A stretch of 64,000 nucleotides of DNA from Arthrobacter gandavensis. Its GTDB lineage: Bacteria > Actinomycetota > Actinomycetes > Actinomycetales > Micrococcaceae. Below, piece by piece: positions 1 to 8,344 of the stretch. Made by a program: the position numbers and the translations under genes. Every line of letters begins with the position of its first letter. The stretch's first letter is position 1. The stretch covers positions 62,001-126,000 of the forward strand of contig NZ_JADKYW010000006.1 in NCBI RefSeq assembly GCF_015355785.1, given 5' to 3'. The notes beneath the pieces were generated by a model. That model was not told the origin of the DNA. It worked only from the letters and a program-made list of their open reading frames with translations, and did no database searches.

Positions 1-23
1 GCCGCCATGGCAATCTTGGAAAC

Positions 24-377
24 GTGAATGAACTCGAGGAACTGGTTTCCGACTGGCTGACCCTGCCCGATGTGGCTGAACAACTAGACGTAACAATCAG
101 CAAGGTGCACAGCCTTGTGGAAGAACGGGCCCTGCTGGCGGTGCGGCTCGGGGAACGCAAAATCCGCAGCGTGCCCGCCGCCTTCATCAGCGACGGCGCG
201 GTTTTGGATAGCCTAAAGGGGACTATTTCGGTCCTCGCCGACGCGGGTTTCTCTGACGAAGAGATGCTCCGCTGGCTCTTCACCGCGGACGACACCCTTC
301 CCGGACGTCCCGTCGATGCCCTGAAGGAAGGCCGCAAGACCGAAATCCGCCGCCGGGCGCAGGCCCTGGCCTGGTAG
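24..377 (+). CDS. Rv2175c-family DNA-binding protein
   Basis: A 117-residue protein read from GTG. An N-terminal winged helix-turn-helix-like segment (about residues 10-50, with WLTLPDVAEQLDVTISKVH) is followed by a C-terminal helical part (GFSDEEMLRWLF). This fits the actinobacterial Rv2175c family. In Mycobacterium tuberculosis Rv2175c is a substrate of the Ser/Thr kinase PknL and lies next to pknL and a prenyl synthase gene. Here too the next gene is a polyprenyl synthase, on the opposite strand and converging with a 7-base gap, so a pknL homologue may lie just left of the window. The target DNA is unknown. The start is uncertain because only 23 upstream bases are visible. Confidence 0.8.
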   Translation: MNELEELVSDWLTLPDVAEQLDVTISKVHSLVEERALLAVRLGERKIRSVPAAFISDGAVLDSLKGTISVLADAGFSDEEMLRWLFTADDTLPGRPVDALKEGRKTEIRRRAQALAW

Positions 378-384
378 GGCTGCC

Positions 385-1521
385 TTAGGCAGTCCGGGTC
401 ACGGCCGCATGGGCCAGTAACTCAAGCGCCGAGCGGGTCTGCTCATCCACAGCCAGTGCTGCAAGGGTGGTGAAGGCCTGCTCGGTGTGCTCGGCGATAA
501 GCGCCTCGGTCGTGGCCAGCGCCCCGCTCTCTTCGATGGCATCCCGCAGGGAGGACACGGCGTCGTCATCCAGGTCCGGCCGGCCCAGCTTGTCCGTGAT
601 TTCCCTGCGGACAGCCGCGGATCCGGTGCTCAGCGCGTAGGCGATCAGTACCGTCCGCTTGCCCTCACGCAGGTCGTCCCCGGCCGGCTTCCCGGTCAGC
701 TCCGGGTCACCGAAGACTCCCAGCACATCGTCCCGCAGCTGGAAGGCTTCGCCCAGCGGCAGCGCGAACTTCGAGTATGCTGCCAGCAGCTCGTCTCCGG
801 CGCCTGCCAGCGCCCCGCCGATGGCAAGGGGATGCTCAATGCTGTACTTCGCGGATTTGTAGCGGAGGATGTTCCGGGCGCGTACAACCGCGCGTTCGGG
901 CTCATGACCGGGTCCAACCACTTCTTCAAGAATGTCCAGGTACTGCCCGGCCATCACTTCGGTGCGCATGCGGTTGAACAGCGCCCGTGCCCGGGTGTTG
1001 TAGGCGGCACGTTCACCCACGGAGGTGAACGCCTCTTCGCTGAGGGCAAGGCAGAGGTCACCGGCGAGGATCGCCGCCGATGAACCGAAGTGCTGTCCGT
1101 CCAGGAACCATTTGGCTTCGGCATGCCGGTTGCTGAAGTGCCGGTGCACGCTCGGCGCTCCGCGGCGGGTATCGGAGCGGTCAATGATGTCGTCGTGGAT
1201 CAACGCCGCACTCTGGAACAGCTCCAGCGCAACGCCCGCCCGGATGGCGGGAGCCGCAAGCTCGTCTCCGCCAGCGCCGCGCCAGCCCCAGTAGTTCAGC
1301 AGGGCACGCAGCCGCTTGCCGCCTTTCGCCAGCGAGTGGACGGCGCCAAGCAGTGGAACCGACTCGCTGGATACATCCTCCAGGACCCCGCGCTGGTAGC
1401 TGAGGAACTGCTCCAGGTCAGCTGCCAGGGAGCGGCGGTACGCCGTCTGTTCCTGCGCCGCATTCCCGGGTGTCTGTCCGGGTTCCATGTTCGCTTCCGA
1501 TGCGGCGGGGGCCCGGCTCAC
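385..1521 (-). CDS. Polyprenyl diphosphate synthase (geranylgeranyl-PP synthase-like)
   Basis: A 378-residue trans-isoprenyl diphosphate synthase. It condenses isopentenyl diphosphate with an allylic diphosphate to make C20 or longer chains for menaquinone, carotenoids or undecaprenyl carriers. The first aspartate-rich motif is DDIID at residues 110-114, followed by RRG. The second is DD at 264-265 in QLRDDVLGVFGD, with a downstream GDDLREGKRT. Chain length cannot be read from sequence alone. The start codon overlaps the stop of the upstream lipoprotein gene by 4 bases (ATGA), so the two are translationally coupled. The first 30 residues are poorly conserved, and Met12 is an alternative start. 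The position next to the Rv2175c-like gene mirrors idsA2 in mycobacteria. Confidence 0.93.
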   Translation of the reverse strand: MSRAPAASEANMEPGQTPGNAAQEQTAYRRSLAADLEQFLSYQRGVLEDVSSESVPLLGAVHSLAKGGKRLRALLNYWGWRGAGGDELAAPAIRAGVALELFQSAALIHDDIIDRSDTRRGAPSVHRHFSNRHAEAKWFLDGQHFGSSAAILAGDLCLALSEEAFTSVGERAAYNTRARALFNRMRTEVMAGQYLDILEEVVGPGHEPERAVVRARNILRYKSAKYSIEHPLAIGGALAGAGDELLAAYSKFALPLGEAFQLRDDVLGVFGDPELTGKPAGDDLREGKRTVLIAYALSTGSAAVRREITDKLGRPDLDDDAVSSLRDAIEESGALATTEALIAEHTEQAFTTLAALAVDEQTRSALELLAHAAVTRTA

Positions 1522-2057
1522 GGAGTGTCCTGTCCAGCGGACTCGACGGTAGCGGGAAGCACGTTCGCCCCCACGGTGTAGATGGAGCTGCCGTTCCGGG
1601 TGATGACCGAAACGTTTACCGTCTCGGTCTCGGTGTCAGCAGTGCGGGCGAAGTCCTTCGCCGGGGTTGAATCCACCGCGTCGCCATCCAGGGCCGTGAA
1701 GCCAAGCTCCTCGAAGTGGGCGGTGTAGAAAGCGAGAATCTCGTCAGCGTCCGCAGAGGAGGAAGCCGTCATGGACGCAGTAACCAGTCCCGCTTCAGAT
1801 TCGTAGCTGGAAGCGGCGGGCTGGGATCCCGCGAAGACGGGAACGAGCGCTTCCGGGAATCCTGCCGCGATGGCGGACGTAGGCGAGGGGGACGACATCG
1901 GGCCGGCCTCCGTGGCCGAAGGCGATGCGGGCGCCGCCGAGGTGGTGGGGGATGCGGAAGCATCGGGGGAGCTGGTCTCGGAACTGCAGCCGGCTACGGC
2001 GGCCAGGATGGCTGCGCTGCAGGCAACGGCGAGGATTTTCTTCATGGGGATCCGCAT
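1518..2057 (-). CDS. Predicted secreted lipoprotein
   Basis: A 179-residue protein with a lipoprotein signal peptide: basic start (MKK), hydrophobic stretch and lipobox AAVAGC, so the lipid-modified cysteine is Cys24 counted from the first Met. A Ser/Thr/Ala/Pro-rich linker (about 25-65) precedes a folded domain with SEAGLVTASMTASS and a C-terminal beta-rich end. I do not recognise the domain. The second Met (position 2045) is an equally good start and gives a 175-residue precursor with a tighter signal peptide. The gene is coupled to the prenyl synthase downstream and diverges from dinB. A role at the membrane linked to isoprenoid use is only a guess from that coupling. Confidence 0.85.
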   Translation of the reverse strand: MRIPMKKILAVACSAAILAAVAGCSSETSSPDASASPTTSAAPASPSATEAGPMSSPSPTSAIAAGFPEALVPVFAGSQPAASSYESEAGLVTASMTASSSADADEILAFYTAHFEELGFTALDGDAVDSTPAKDFARTADTETETVNVSVITRNGSSIYTVGANVLPATVESAGQDTP

Positions 2058-2118
2058 CGACGAAGGGTCAGGGCCTGCAATCCAGTCTAGGCGAGCGTAG
2101 GAGTGTCTGCTGGCTGCC

Positions 2119-2124
2119 TAGTAT
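2119..2124 (+). promoter_or_regulatory. Candidate -10 for leaderless dinB mRNA
   Basis: TAGTAT ends six bases before the GTG of dinB, so transcription would begin at or next to the start codon. No convincing Shine-Dalgarno sequence or -35 hexamer is visible. Confidence 0.45.
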
Positions 2125-2130
2125 GGGGAC

Positions 2131-3354
2131 GTGGGTACAGAAACGCAGGCGCCGGCCGAAAACCGGGACTGCACCATCATGCACGTGGACATGGATGCCT
2201 TCTATGTCGCAGTCGAGCTGCTCCGCCGTCCCGAACTGGTTGGCAGGCCGGTAATCGTCGGGGGCCTGGGCGGCAGGTCCGTTGTCCTCTCGGCGTCCTA
2301 TGAGGCCCGGCGGTTTGGGGTGCGCTCCGCCATGCCCATGGCCAGTGCGCGCAGGCTGTGTCCCCAGGCGGAGATCCTGGAACCTCATCAGGGAGTGTAC
2401 CGGCAGGTATCCGGGCGGCTTATGGGCATCTTCGAGTCGATAACGCCCCTGGTGGAGCCGCTGAGCGTGGATGAGGCGTTCCTGGATATTGCCGGTTCAA
2501 TGCGCAGGCTTGGCCCGCCGCGGAGGATCGGGGAACTGATCCGCCGCCGGGTGTCGCAGGAACTGGGGATCACGGCGAGCGTGGGCATCGCATCCACCAA
2601 GTTCGTCGCGAAAATCGCGTCGACCCGCTCTAAGCCGAACGGGCTGCTGCTGGTCCCTAAGGAGGAGACCATTGCCTTCCTCCATACCCTGGACGTGTCC
2701 GCGCTCTGGGGGGTGGGAGCAAAAACCCGGGAGGCCCTTTCCCGGGTAGGGATCAACACTGTCTTCGATGTGGCCCATACGCCGCCCGCCGTCCTGCAGC
2801 GCCTCCTCGGCGCTACCGGAAGGCACGTCTACGACCTGTCCTGGGGCAGGGACCCGCGTGCCGTCACTCCGGTACGGGTGGAGAAGAGCCTTGGCGCGGA
2901 GGAGACGTTCGCCCGGGACGTCGATGAGGATGAGGTACTGGAGACGGAACTGCTGAGGCTGGCGCACCGAACCGCGGCCCGGCTGCGGGCGGCAGGCCTC
3001 CAGAGCCGTTCCGTGTCGCTCAAACTCCGGTACGCCGATTTTTCGACCCTGACGCGTTCCCGCACGCTCACCGAGCCGGTGGACAGTGCCCAGCTGTTGT
3101 ATGAAGCTGTGCGCGGCCTGCTTGCCGGCCTGGGCAGGCGGCCCATGAGCGTCCGGCTGATCGGACTGCGGGCAGAAAAGCTTGAAACAGCCGACGGCGC
3201 CGCCCAGCAGCTGACCCTTGACGGCCGGGACGACAACTGGCGCTCGGCCGAGGATGCACTGGACCGGATTAACCGCAGGTTCGGGGAATCGGGCATCATG
3301 CCGGCACGGCTTCTTGCGCGGGACCGGAACAAGCCGCAGGGCGGGCTAGGCTGA
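2131..3354 (+). CDS. dinB: DNA polymerase IV (Y-family)
   Basis: A 407-residue Y-family translesion polymerase that copies past damaged template bases with low fidelity. The palm motifs are intact: MHVDMDAFYV around residues 17-26 with metal ligand Asp20, and LSVDEAFLDI at 111-120 with Asp114 and Glu115. SASYEARRFGVRSAMP, a helix-hairpin-helix thumb (ALWGVGAKTREALSRVGI) and a little-finger domain (VSLKLRYADFSTLTRS) follow. Length matches full DinB. The extreme C-terminus has no obvious QLxLF clamp-binding peptide, although QQLTLDGR at about 360 is a plausible internal one. The GTG start sits six bases after a TAGTAT hexamer. No SOS (LexA) box is evident in the 73-base divergent spacer. Confidence 0.96.
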   Translation: MGTETQAPAENRDCTIMHVDMDAFYVAVELLRRPELVGRPVIVGGLGGRSVVLSASYEARRFGVRSAMPMASARRLCPQAEILEPHQGVYRQVSGRLMGIFESITPLVEPLSVDEAFLDIAGSMRRLGPPRRIGELIRRRVSQELGITASVGIASTKFVAKIASTRSKPNGLLLVPKEETIAFLHTLDVSALWGVGAKTREALSRVGINTVFDVAHTPPAVLQRLLGATGRHVYDLSWGRDPRAVTPVRVEKSLGAEETFARDVDEDEVLETELLRLAHRTAARLRAAGLQSRSVSLKLRYADFSTLTRSRTLTEPVDSAQLLYEAVRGLLAGLGRRPMSVRLIGLRAEKLETADGAAQQLTLDGRDDNWRSAEDALDRINRRFGESGIMPARLLARDRNKPQGGLG

Positions 3355-3524
3355 GCTTTACCTGAGAGGTTCGGGCTGGGCCCGGCAGCCGCTTTCGCCG
3401 GACCCGATTGCAAACTATCCTTGGAACTAGTTGCAGATCAGCGTCGACACCTCCGCGGGAACAACCACCACGCCGGTTTCGTTGCTTGGATTACAGGGCA
3501 CATTTGGACCGCAAGGAGACAGTA

Positions 3525-3905
3525 ATGGCACTCTCAGAACACGAGCAGCGCTTGCTTGATCAGCTGGAGCAGCAATTACACGCTGAGGACCCGAAGTTCG
3601 CCAATTCCATGGCTTCATCGGCGGGCCGCGGCATGTCCACCCGGCGGATCGTGCTGGGCGCGCTCGTGGCAGTTGCCGGAATAGCAGTCCTCATTCTGGG
3701 GATCACCCTGGACAGTCCGCTGAACATCCTGGTGGGGATCGTCGGCTTTACGGTCATGGGCGCCGGGATGTACTACGCGACCACCAAGGGCAAGCAGGCG
3801 GAGACACGGATCCCTGCCGGCCGCAAGGAGCGTGCAGCTGCGCCCCGCGGGTTTATGTCCAACCTCGAAAATAAATGGGACGAGCGCAAGCGGGGCCAGC
3901 CCTAG
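3525..3905 (+). CDS. DUF3040 membrane protein
   Basis: A 126-residue protein starting at an ATG 7 bases after AAGGAG. The N-terminus MALSEHEQRLLDQLEQQL is the hallmark of DUF3040. A short soluble part and two transmembrane helices follow (about residues 43-62 and 65-85), with a basic cytoplasmic tail containing FMSNLENKWDERK. The molecular function is unknown. In actinobacteria the gene commonly sits just upstream of mraZ, as here, but the terminator at 3954-3975 separates their transcripts. The reading frame stays open upstream of 3525, but the ribosome site and family-typical N-terminus support this start. Confidence 0.9.
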   Translation: MALSEHEQRLLDQLEQQLHAEDPKFANSMASSAGRGMSTRRIVLGALVAVAGIAVLILGITLDSPLNILVGIVGFTVMGAGMYYATTKGKQAETRIPAGRKERAAAPRGFMSNLENKWDERKRGQP

Positions 3906-3953
3906 CTCCGCCAGGCTCCACTCTCCTCCCCGGCGCTGCCCCGGGAGGCCGGA

Positions 3954-3975
3954 AAGACCCGCTAAGGCGGGTCTT
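3954..3975 (+). terminator. Intrinsic terminator after the DUF3040 gene
   Basis: A 9-base stem AAGACCCGC / GCGGGTCTT with loop TAAG, followed by a pyrimidine-rich run (CTCCTCTTT). It isolates the dcw cluster from upstream transcription. Confidence 0.85.
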
Positions 3976-4112
3976 CTCCTCTTTAAGGGCTCCAATCCGC
4001 CTGGAGCTTCCCCGCGGACCGTTTTTCCCTCCACCCTTCACCCCGGGCCGCCTTCCCTTGCCCGCATTGGGAAGAAGCCCAGCGACGCGCCGGAAAACGT
4101 TATCGAATTGCG

Positions 4113-4144
4113 TTGACTGTGGAGGGAAGTGGAGTAAAGTGGGG
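4113..4144 (+). promoter_or_regulatory. mraZ promoter with three MraZ-box repeats
   Basis: Three direct repeats GTGGAG, GTGGAG and GTGGGG start at 4119, 4129 and 4139, exactly 10 bases apart, one helical turn. This is the known MraZ operator architecture (short G-rich repeats separated by fixed spacers). A TTGACT -35 (4113-4118) and a TAAAGT -10 (4135-4140), 16 bases apart, are interleaved with the repeats, so MraZ binding would occlude RNA polymerase. The leader to the mraZ ATG is about 60 bases. Confidence 0.8.
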
Positions 4145-4205
4145 GGCGTAAGAGGGTAGGGCGGTGCAGGAGGGGTGTAACTCCCATATCTGACAGGTGG
4201 TGGCG

Positions 4206-4637
4206 ATGTTCCTTGGAACTCACTCGCCGCGCCTTGACGAAAAGGGCAGGCTCATTCTTCCCGCCAAGTTCCGCGACGAACTGGCCGAAGGGCTGGTTCT
4301 GACCCGGGGCCAGGAACGCTGCATCTACGTCTTCAGCCAGAAGGAATTCGAGAAAGTCCACGAGCAGATGAGGCAGGCTCCGCTGTCTTCACGCCAGGCC
4401 CGTGACTACATTCGTGTGTTTCTGTCCGGAGCCTCTGATGAAGTCCCGGACAAGCAGGGCCGCGTCACCATTCCGCCGGCACTGCGCTCATATGCCGGGC
4501 TCGGACGTGAACTCGCCGTTATCGGTGCGGGCACCCGGGCTGAGATCTGGGATGCCGCGGCATGGCAGGAATACCTGGAAGAACAGGAAAACGCGTTTTC
4601 GGAGACTGACGAAGACACGATGCCCGGCATCTTCTAG
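4206..4637 (+). CDS. mraZ: Transcriptional regulator MraZ
   Basis: A 143-residue DNA-binding protein, first gene of the dcw cluster, which in characterised bacteria binds its own promoter and represses the operon. Two AbrB-like half-domains are visible, each with the DxxxR signature: [15 protein letters not shown] near residue 11 and [14 protein letters not shown] near residue 85. I chose the ATG at 4206 because [11 protein letters not shown] is the family's usual N-terminus; an in-frame GTG lies 9 bases upstream. Its operator is the repeat array at 4119-4144. A 195-base spacer with no recognisable signal separates it from rsmH. Confidence 0.96.
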   Translation: MFLGTHSPRLDEKGRLILPAKFRDELAEGLVLTRGQERCIYVFSQKEFEKVHEQMRQAPLSSRQARDYIRVFLSGASDEVPDKQGRVTIPPALRSYAGLGRELAVIGAGTRAEIWDAAAWQEYLEEQENAFSETDEDTMPGIF

Positions 4638-4832
4638 CCGTTGCAAAGCAGGCAGTACAGCAGTATCCAGAGGAATTCGAAACCGGAAAACGGCGGGATC
4701 TTGAACGAGATCTCCAGCCGCCCCATGGAATTCACCTGGCTCACCTTCCCCGGAGCCAGGCGTACCGTGAGGCGCGGATGGGGATCTGGTCCAAGAAACC
4801 GCTGAACCGGTCAGCAGCGGAGGGAGAGACCA

Positions 4833-5831
4833 ATGAACGAAGACCGTCCAACTGAGGACCGGCATGTACCCGTGCTGCGGGACCGCTGCATCAACCTGCT
4901 GGCGCCGGCCATCGAGGCAGCGGAGGCAGCCGGCCGGACAGCCGTCGTCGTAGACGCCACGCTTGGCATGGGCGGACATACCCAGGCCATGCTTGAGCGC
5001 TTCCCGAAGCTGCACGTCATCGGGATCGACCGCGACACCCAGGCCCTCGCCCTGGCGGGGGAGCGGCTTGCAGCCTTCGAGAACCGCACTGACCTGGTGC
5101 ACGCCGTGTACGACGAAATTGCGGACGTAGTCCAGGACCTCGGATTCGAGTCCATCGACGGTGCCCTGTTCGATCTCGGTGTCTCCTCCATGCAGCTCGA
5201 TGAGCGGGACCGCGGCTTCGCATACTCCTACGACGCGCCGCTGGACATGCGCATGGATACCAGCCGGGGGCGCACTGCCGCGGAAATCGTCAACAGCTAT
5301 GACGAGGCCGAGCTGGTCTCCATCATCCGCCGCTGGGGCGAAGAGAAGTTCGCCGGCCGGATCGCAACGTCAATCGTTTCCACCCGTGCGCGCAAGCCGT
5401 TCACCACTACGGGCGAGCTGGTCGAAGCCATCCGCGCCGTGGTACCGGCCGCGGCGGCCCGCACGGGCGGACATCCGGCAAAGCGCACCTTCCAGGCACT
5501 GCGCATCGAAGTCAACGAGGAGCTCGATGTGCTGGAACGTGCCATTCCCTCCGCCCTTTCGGTCCTTGGCGTGGGTGGACGGATCGTCGTCATGTCCTAC
5601 CACAGCCTGGAGGACCGGATCGTGAAGGATATCTTCGCGGCCGGTTCCAGGTCCTCGGCGCCCAAGGGTTTCCCGGTGGAACTGGAAGAACACAAGGCGC
5701 AGCTTAGGCGGCTGACCAAGGGAACCGAAGTTCCCACCGAGCAGGAAATCGCAGAAAACCCGCGCGCGGCATCGGCCAAGCTGCGGGCGGTCGAACGGAT
5801 TCGCGCAACCATGGATGGGGCACGTCGATGA
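4833..5831 (+). CDS. rsmH: 16S rRNA m4C1402 methyltransferase RsmH
   Basis: A 332-residue SAM-dependent methyltransferase (formerly MraW) that N4-methylates C1402 in the ribosomal P site. SAM-binding motif [10 protein letters not shown] (near 41-50) and [16 protein letters not shown] are present, with the family signatures [32 protein letters not shown] and [22 protein letters not shown] ribosome site precedes the ATG. The stop overlaps the ftsL-like start by 4 bases, so it is coupled to the division genes downstream. Confidence 0.97.
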   Translation: MNEDRPTEDRHVPVLRDRCINLLAPAIEAAEAAGRTAVVVDATLGMGGHTQAMLERFPKLHVIGIDRDTQALALAGERLAAFENRTDLVHAVYDEIADVVQDLGFESIDGALFDLGVSSMQLDERDRGFAYSYDAPLDMRMDTSRGRTAAEIVNSYDEAELVSIIRRWGEEKFAGRIATSIVSTRARKPFTTTGELVEAIRAVVPAAAARTGGHPAKRTFQALRIEVNEELDVLERAIPSALSVLGVGGRIVVMSYHSLEDRIVKDIFAAGSRSSAPKGFPVELEEHKAQLRRLTKGTEVPTEQEIAENPRAASAKLRAVERIRATMDGARR

Positions 5832-6508
5832 CTGAACAATCACCCCGGCGCCGGCCGCAGGCGCCGCTGCGGGCCGCCCAGTCAGTCCAGGGCAACCTGG
5901 CACGGGCCCTGCCCCGGGAGGCTCCGGAACAGCCCGCACCGCGGCGCCGGACACCGCTTGCGCTGGTTCCGGCAGCAGCACGGAAGCGGCGAGTGCCCGC
6001 GACGGTTTTGTGTTTCGCCGTGCTTGCCGCCGGCCTGGCGGCCGTCCTGGGCCTGAACATCTCAGTGTCAAGCGGCCAGTACCAGCTCGTTGAGCTGCAG
6101 AATCAGCGGACCCAGCTGGTCCAGCAAAACGAGGCATTGACCCAGCAGGTGGAGCACAACCTGGCTCCCCAGGTCCTTGCCGGCGCAGCGGCTGAACTGG
6201 GCATGGTTGTTTCGCCCACGTTCGGTACGATCGACCTGCAGACCCTGGCGGTCACAGGTGAGCCTGAACCCGCCAAGGAAGGCGCAGGTCCCGGATCCCT
6301 TATTGAACTGCCCCAGGTCCTGACACAGCCGGTAACACCGGCACAGCCTGCCGCAGCGGAACCGGCTGAAAACGCACGGGCCGCACAGCAGGAGGACGCC
6401 TCTGCCGGCGCGGAACCGGAACCGGCTCCCGTTCCGGCCCCCGCCCCGGCGGAACCCGATTTGAACGGCGGCACGATTCCGGCTCCCGGCCAGAGAAGCG
6501 GCCAGTAA
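5828..6508 (+). CDS. ftsL: FtsL-like division protein
   Basis: A 226-residue bitopic membrane protein in the ftsL position between rsmH and ftsI. A basic, Pro/Arg-rich cytoplasmic region (1-57) is followed by one transmembrane helix (about 58-80) and a short heptad coiled coil (about 83-115, [21 protein letters not shown]). A long Ala/Pro/Glu-rich extracytoplasmic tail extends to the end. FtsL joins the FtsQ/FtsB complex and activates FtsW-FtsI. The coiled coil and position support the call; sequence similarity within the family is weak. The tail of about 90 residues is longer than in classical FtsL, as is common in actinobacterial forms. Confidence 0.82.
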   Translation: MTEQSPRRRPQAPLRAAQSVQGNLARALPREAPEQPAPRRRTPLALVPAAARKRRVPATVLCFAVLAAGLAAVLGLNISVSSGQYQLVELQNQRTQLVQQNEALTQQVEHNLAPQVLAGAAAELGMVVSPTFGTIDLQTLAVTGEPEPAKEGAGPGSLIELPQVLTQPVTPAQPAAAEPAENARAAQQEDASAGAEPEPAPVPAPAPAEPDLNGGTIPAPGQRSGQ

Positions 6509-6535
6509 ACCAACCAGCACCGGCGAGGACACGTT

Positions 6536-8329
6536 GTGGCAAAAGCAGGACAGGCTCCGGTACCGGAGGACCACAGGGTAAACCTCGTGACCGGCCGGCT
6601 GCGTGCCGGGATGCTCATTGTCCTGGTGCTCCTCACCGTCCTGGGCGTCCGGCTGTTCCAGGTGCAGGCCGTAGATCCGGAAGGGATGGCGGACGCGGCC
6701 GTGGCCAACAGGCTGGTGACCGTCAATGTTCCGGCTCTTCGCGGCGGCATCCTGGACAACGAGGGCAACTACCTGGCCCGCAGCGTAGAGCGCTTCGACA
6801 TCGTCGTTGACCAGCGGCTTTCGGCGGCCTACGACGAAGATGAATACCAGCGGCGCAACGCCGAAGGCGACCTTGAGACCGTGACCTTCGATGCCGCGCT
6901 GCAGGAACTTTCCGCGGTCCTTGGCCAGGACATCCAGACGCTCCGCGGGTCGGTCCTGGGCGATAAGGGATTCAACTTTGTGGCAAAGACAGTCACACCC
7001 GAAATCCGGGACAAGGTCCTGGCCGTCAAATTCCCAGGCGTCTATGCGGACCGCACCACGCTTCGCACCTATCCTTCCGGGCCGGTTGCCGGATCCATTG
7101 TCGGTTTCCTTGGAACGGAAGGCGCACAGGAAGGCCTGGAACTGACCCAGGATTCGATCCTGGCAGGTGAAGCCGGCAGCAAGACTTATGAAATCGGCGG
7201 CGACGGCATCCGCATTCCGTACGCCACCAACGAAGACGTACCGGTGCAGGACGGCGACTCCATCCGGCTGACCATCGACCAGGACCTGCAGTGGTTTGCC
7301 CAGCAGACAATCGCCGACCAGGTCCAGGAATACAACGCGGACTGGGGCAACGTCGTCGTTGTCGAGGTGGAGACCGGCAACGTCATTGCCATGGCTGAAT
7401 CCACCACTGTGGACCCGAACAACCCAGGTGCCACTGAGGCGGATTCGCGCAAGGCCCGCTCGGTGACAGACTCCTTCGAGCCGGGCTCGACCACCAAGGT
7501 CATCACCATGGCTGCTGCCATCGAAGAGGGGATCATCACCCCCACCTCCCAGTTCCAGATCGACAACACCTACTCGATTGACGGACAGACGTTCAAGGAC
7601 GCGTTCGACCACGGCACGGTCCGCATGACGGCCTCCGGAGTGCTCGCAAAATCAATGAATACCGGAACGGTCATGGTTGGCCAGCAGCTCAGCCCCCAGC
7701 AGCGCTACGACTGGCTGCGGAAGTTCGGCATCGGGACTGAGCTGGGAACGGGTCTCAACGGCGAGACATCCGGGCTGCTGGCTCCGCCGGAAAACTGGGA
7801 TACCAGACAGCAGTACACGGTGCTCTTTGGCCAGGGCCTGACCCAGACAGCGCTGCACACCGCCATGGTTTTCCAGACCATCGCGAACGACGGCCTGCGC
7901 CTGCAGCCGAGGCTGGTGGATGCAAGGATCGATGCCCAGGGCGTAGAGCACGCGGCCGAGCAGGAACCCGGCACCCGGGTTGTGTCCGAAAAGACTGCAC
8001 TGGAAGTACAGCACATGCTGGAGACCACCACGGTTGAGGGATCAGGTGCATCGGGAGCGCTCGAGAAGTACCGTGTGGGATCCAAGACCGGCACTGCGGA
8101 GGCGCCCGGCCCCAACGGCGGGTACGACGGGTACACCGTCTCCTATGCTGGTATAGCGCCCATGGATGATCCCAAGTACGTCGCTGTGGTGACCCTTCAG
8201 CGGCCCAAGGGAGACCTCTACTACATAGAACCCGGGAAGGCCTTCCAGAAAGTCATGGAACAGGTCCTGACCACCAACAACGTAGCCCCCTCCGAAGGGG
8301 AGCCGGTTACGTACCCCATCGAGTACTAA
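6536..8329 (+). CDS. ftsI: Septal peptidoglycan transpeptidase (class B PBP)
   Basis: A 597-residue monofunctional penicillin-binding protein (FtsI/PBP3 type, called PbpB in mycobacteria) that crosslinks septal peptidoglycan with FtsW. One transmembrane segment lies near residues 22-43 and a dimerisation domain follows (LRGGILDNEGNYLARSVERFDI). The transpeptidase motifs are complete: SxxK at Ser318-Lys321 in EPGSTTKV, SxN in SMNTG, and KTG at 517-519 in SKTGTAEAPG. There is no C-terminal PASTA domain. Start is GTG; 27 bases separate it from ftsL. Confidence 0.96.
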   Translation: MAKAGQAPVPEDHRVNLVTGRLRAGMLIVLVLLTVLGVRLFQVQAVDPEGMADAAVANRLVTVNVPALRGGILDNEGNYLARSVERFDIVVDQRLSAAYDEDEYQRRNAEGDLETVTFDAALQELSAVLGQDIQTLRGSVLGDKGFNFVAKTVTPEIRDKVLAVKFPGVYADRTTLRTYPSGPVAGSIVGFLGTEGAQEGLELTQDSILAGEAGSKTYEIGGDGIRIPYATNEDVPVQDGDSIRLTIDQDLQWFAQQTIADQVQEYNADWGNVVVVEVETGNVIAMAESTTVDPNNPGATEADSRKARSVTDSFEPGSTTKVITMAAAIEEGIITPTSQFQIDNTYSIDGQTFKDAFDHGTVRMTASGVLAKSMNTGTVMVGQQLSPQQRYDWLRKFGIGTELGTGLNGETSGLLAPPENWDTRQQYTVLFGQGLTQTALHTAMVFQTIANDGLRLQPRLVDARIDAQGVEHAAEQEPGTRVVSEKTALEVQHMLETTTVEGSGASGALEKYRVGSKTGTAEAPGPNGGYDGYTVSYAGIAPMDDPKYVAVVTLQRPKGDLYYIEPGKAFQKVMEQVLTTNNVAPSEGEPVTYPIEY

Positions 8330-8344
8330 AGCTGGAGCAGTGCA

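Noticed and set aside
6068-7612. A 514-codon antisense frame opposite ftsL and ftsI
   Set aside because: No ribosome site or family motif, and the sense strand carries all transpeptidase motifs. It is a mirror of the codon bias.
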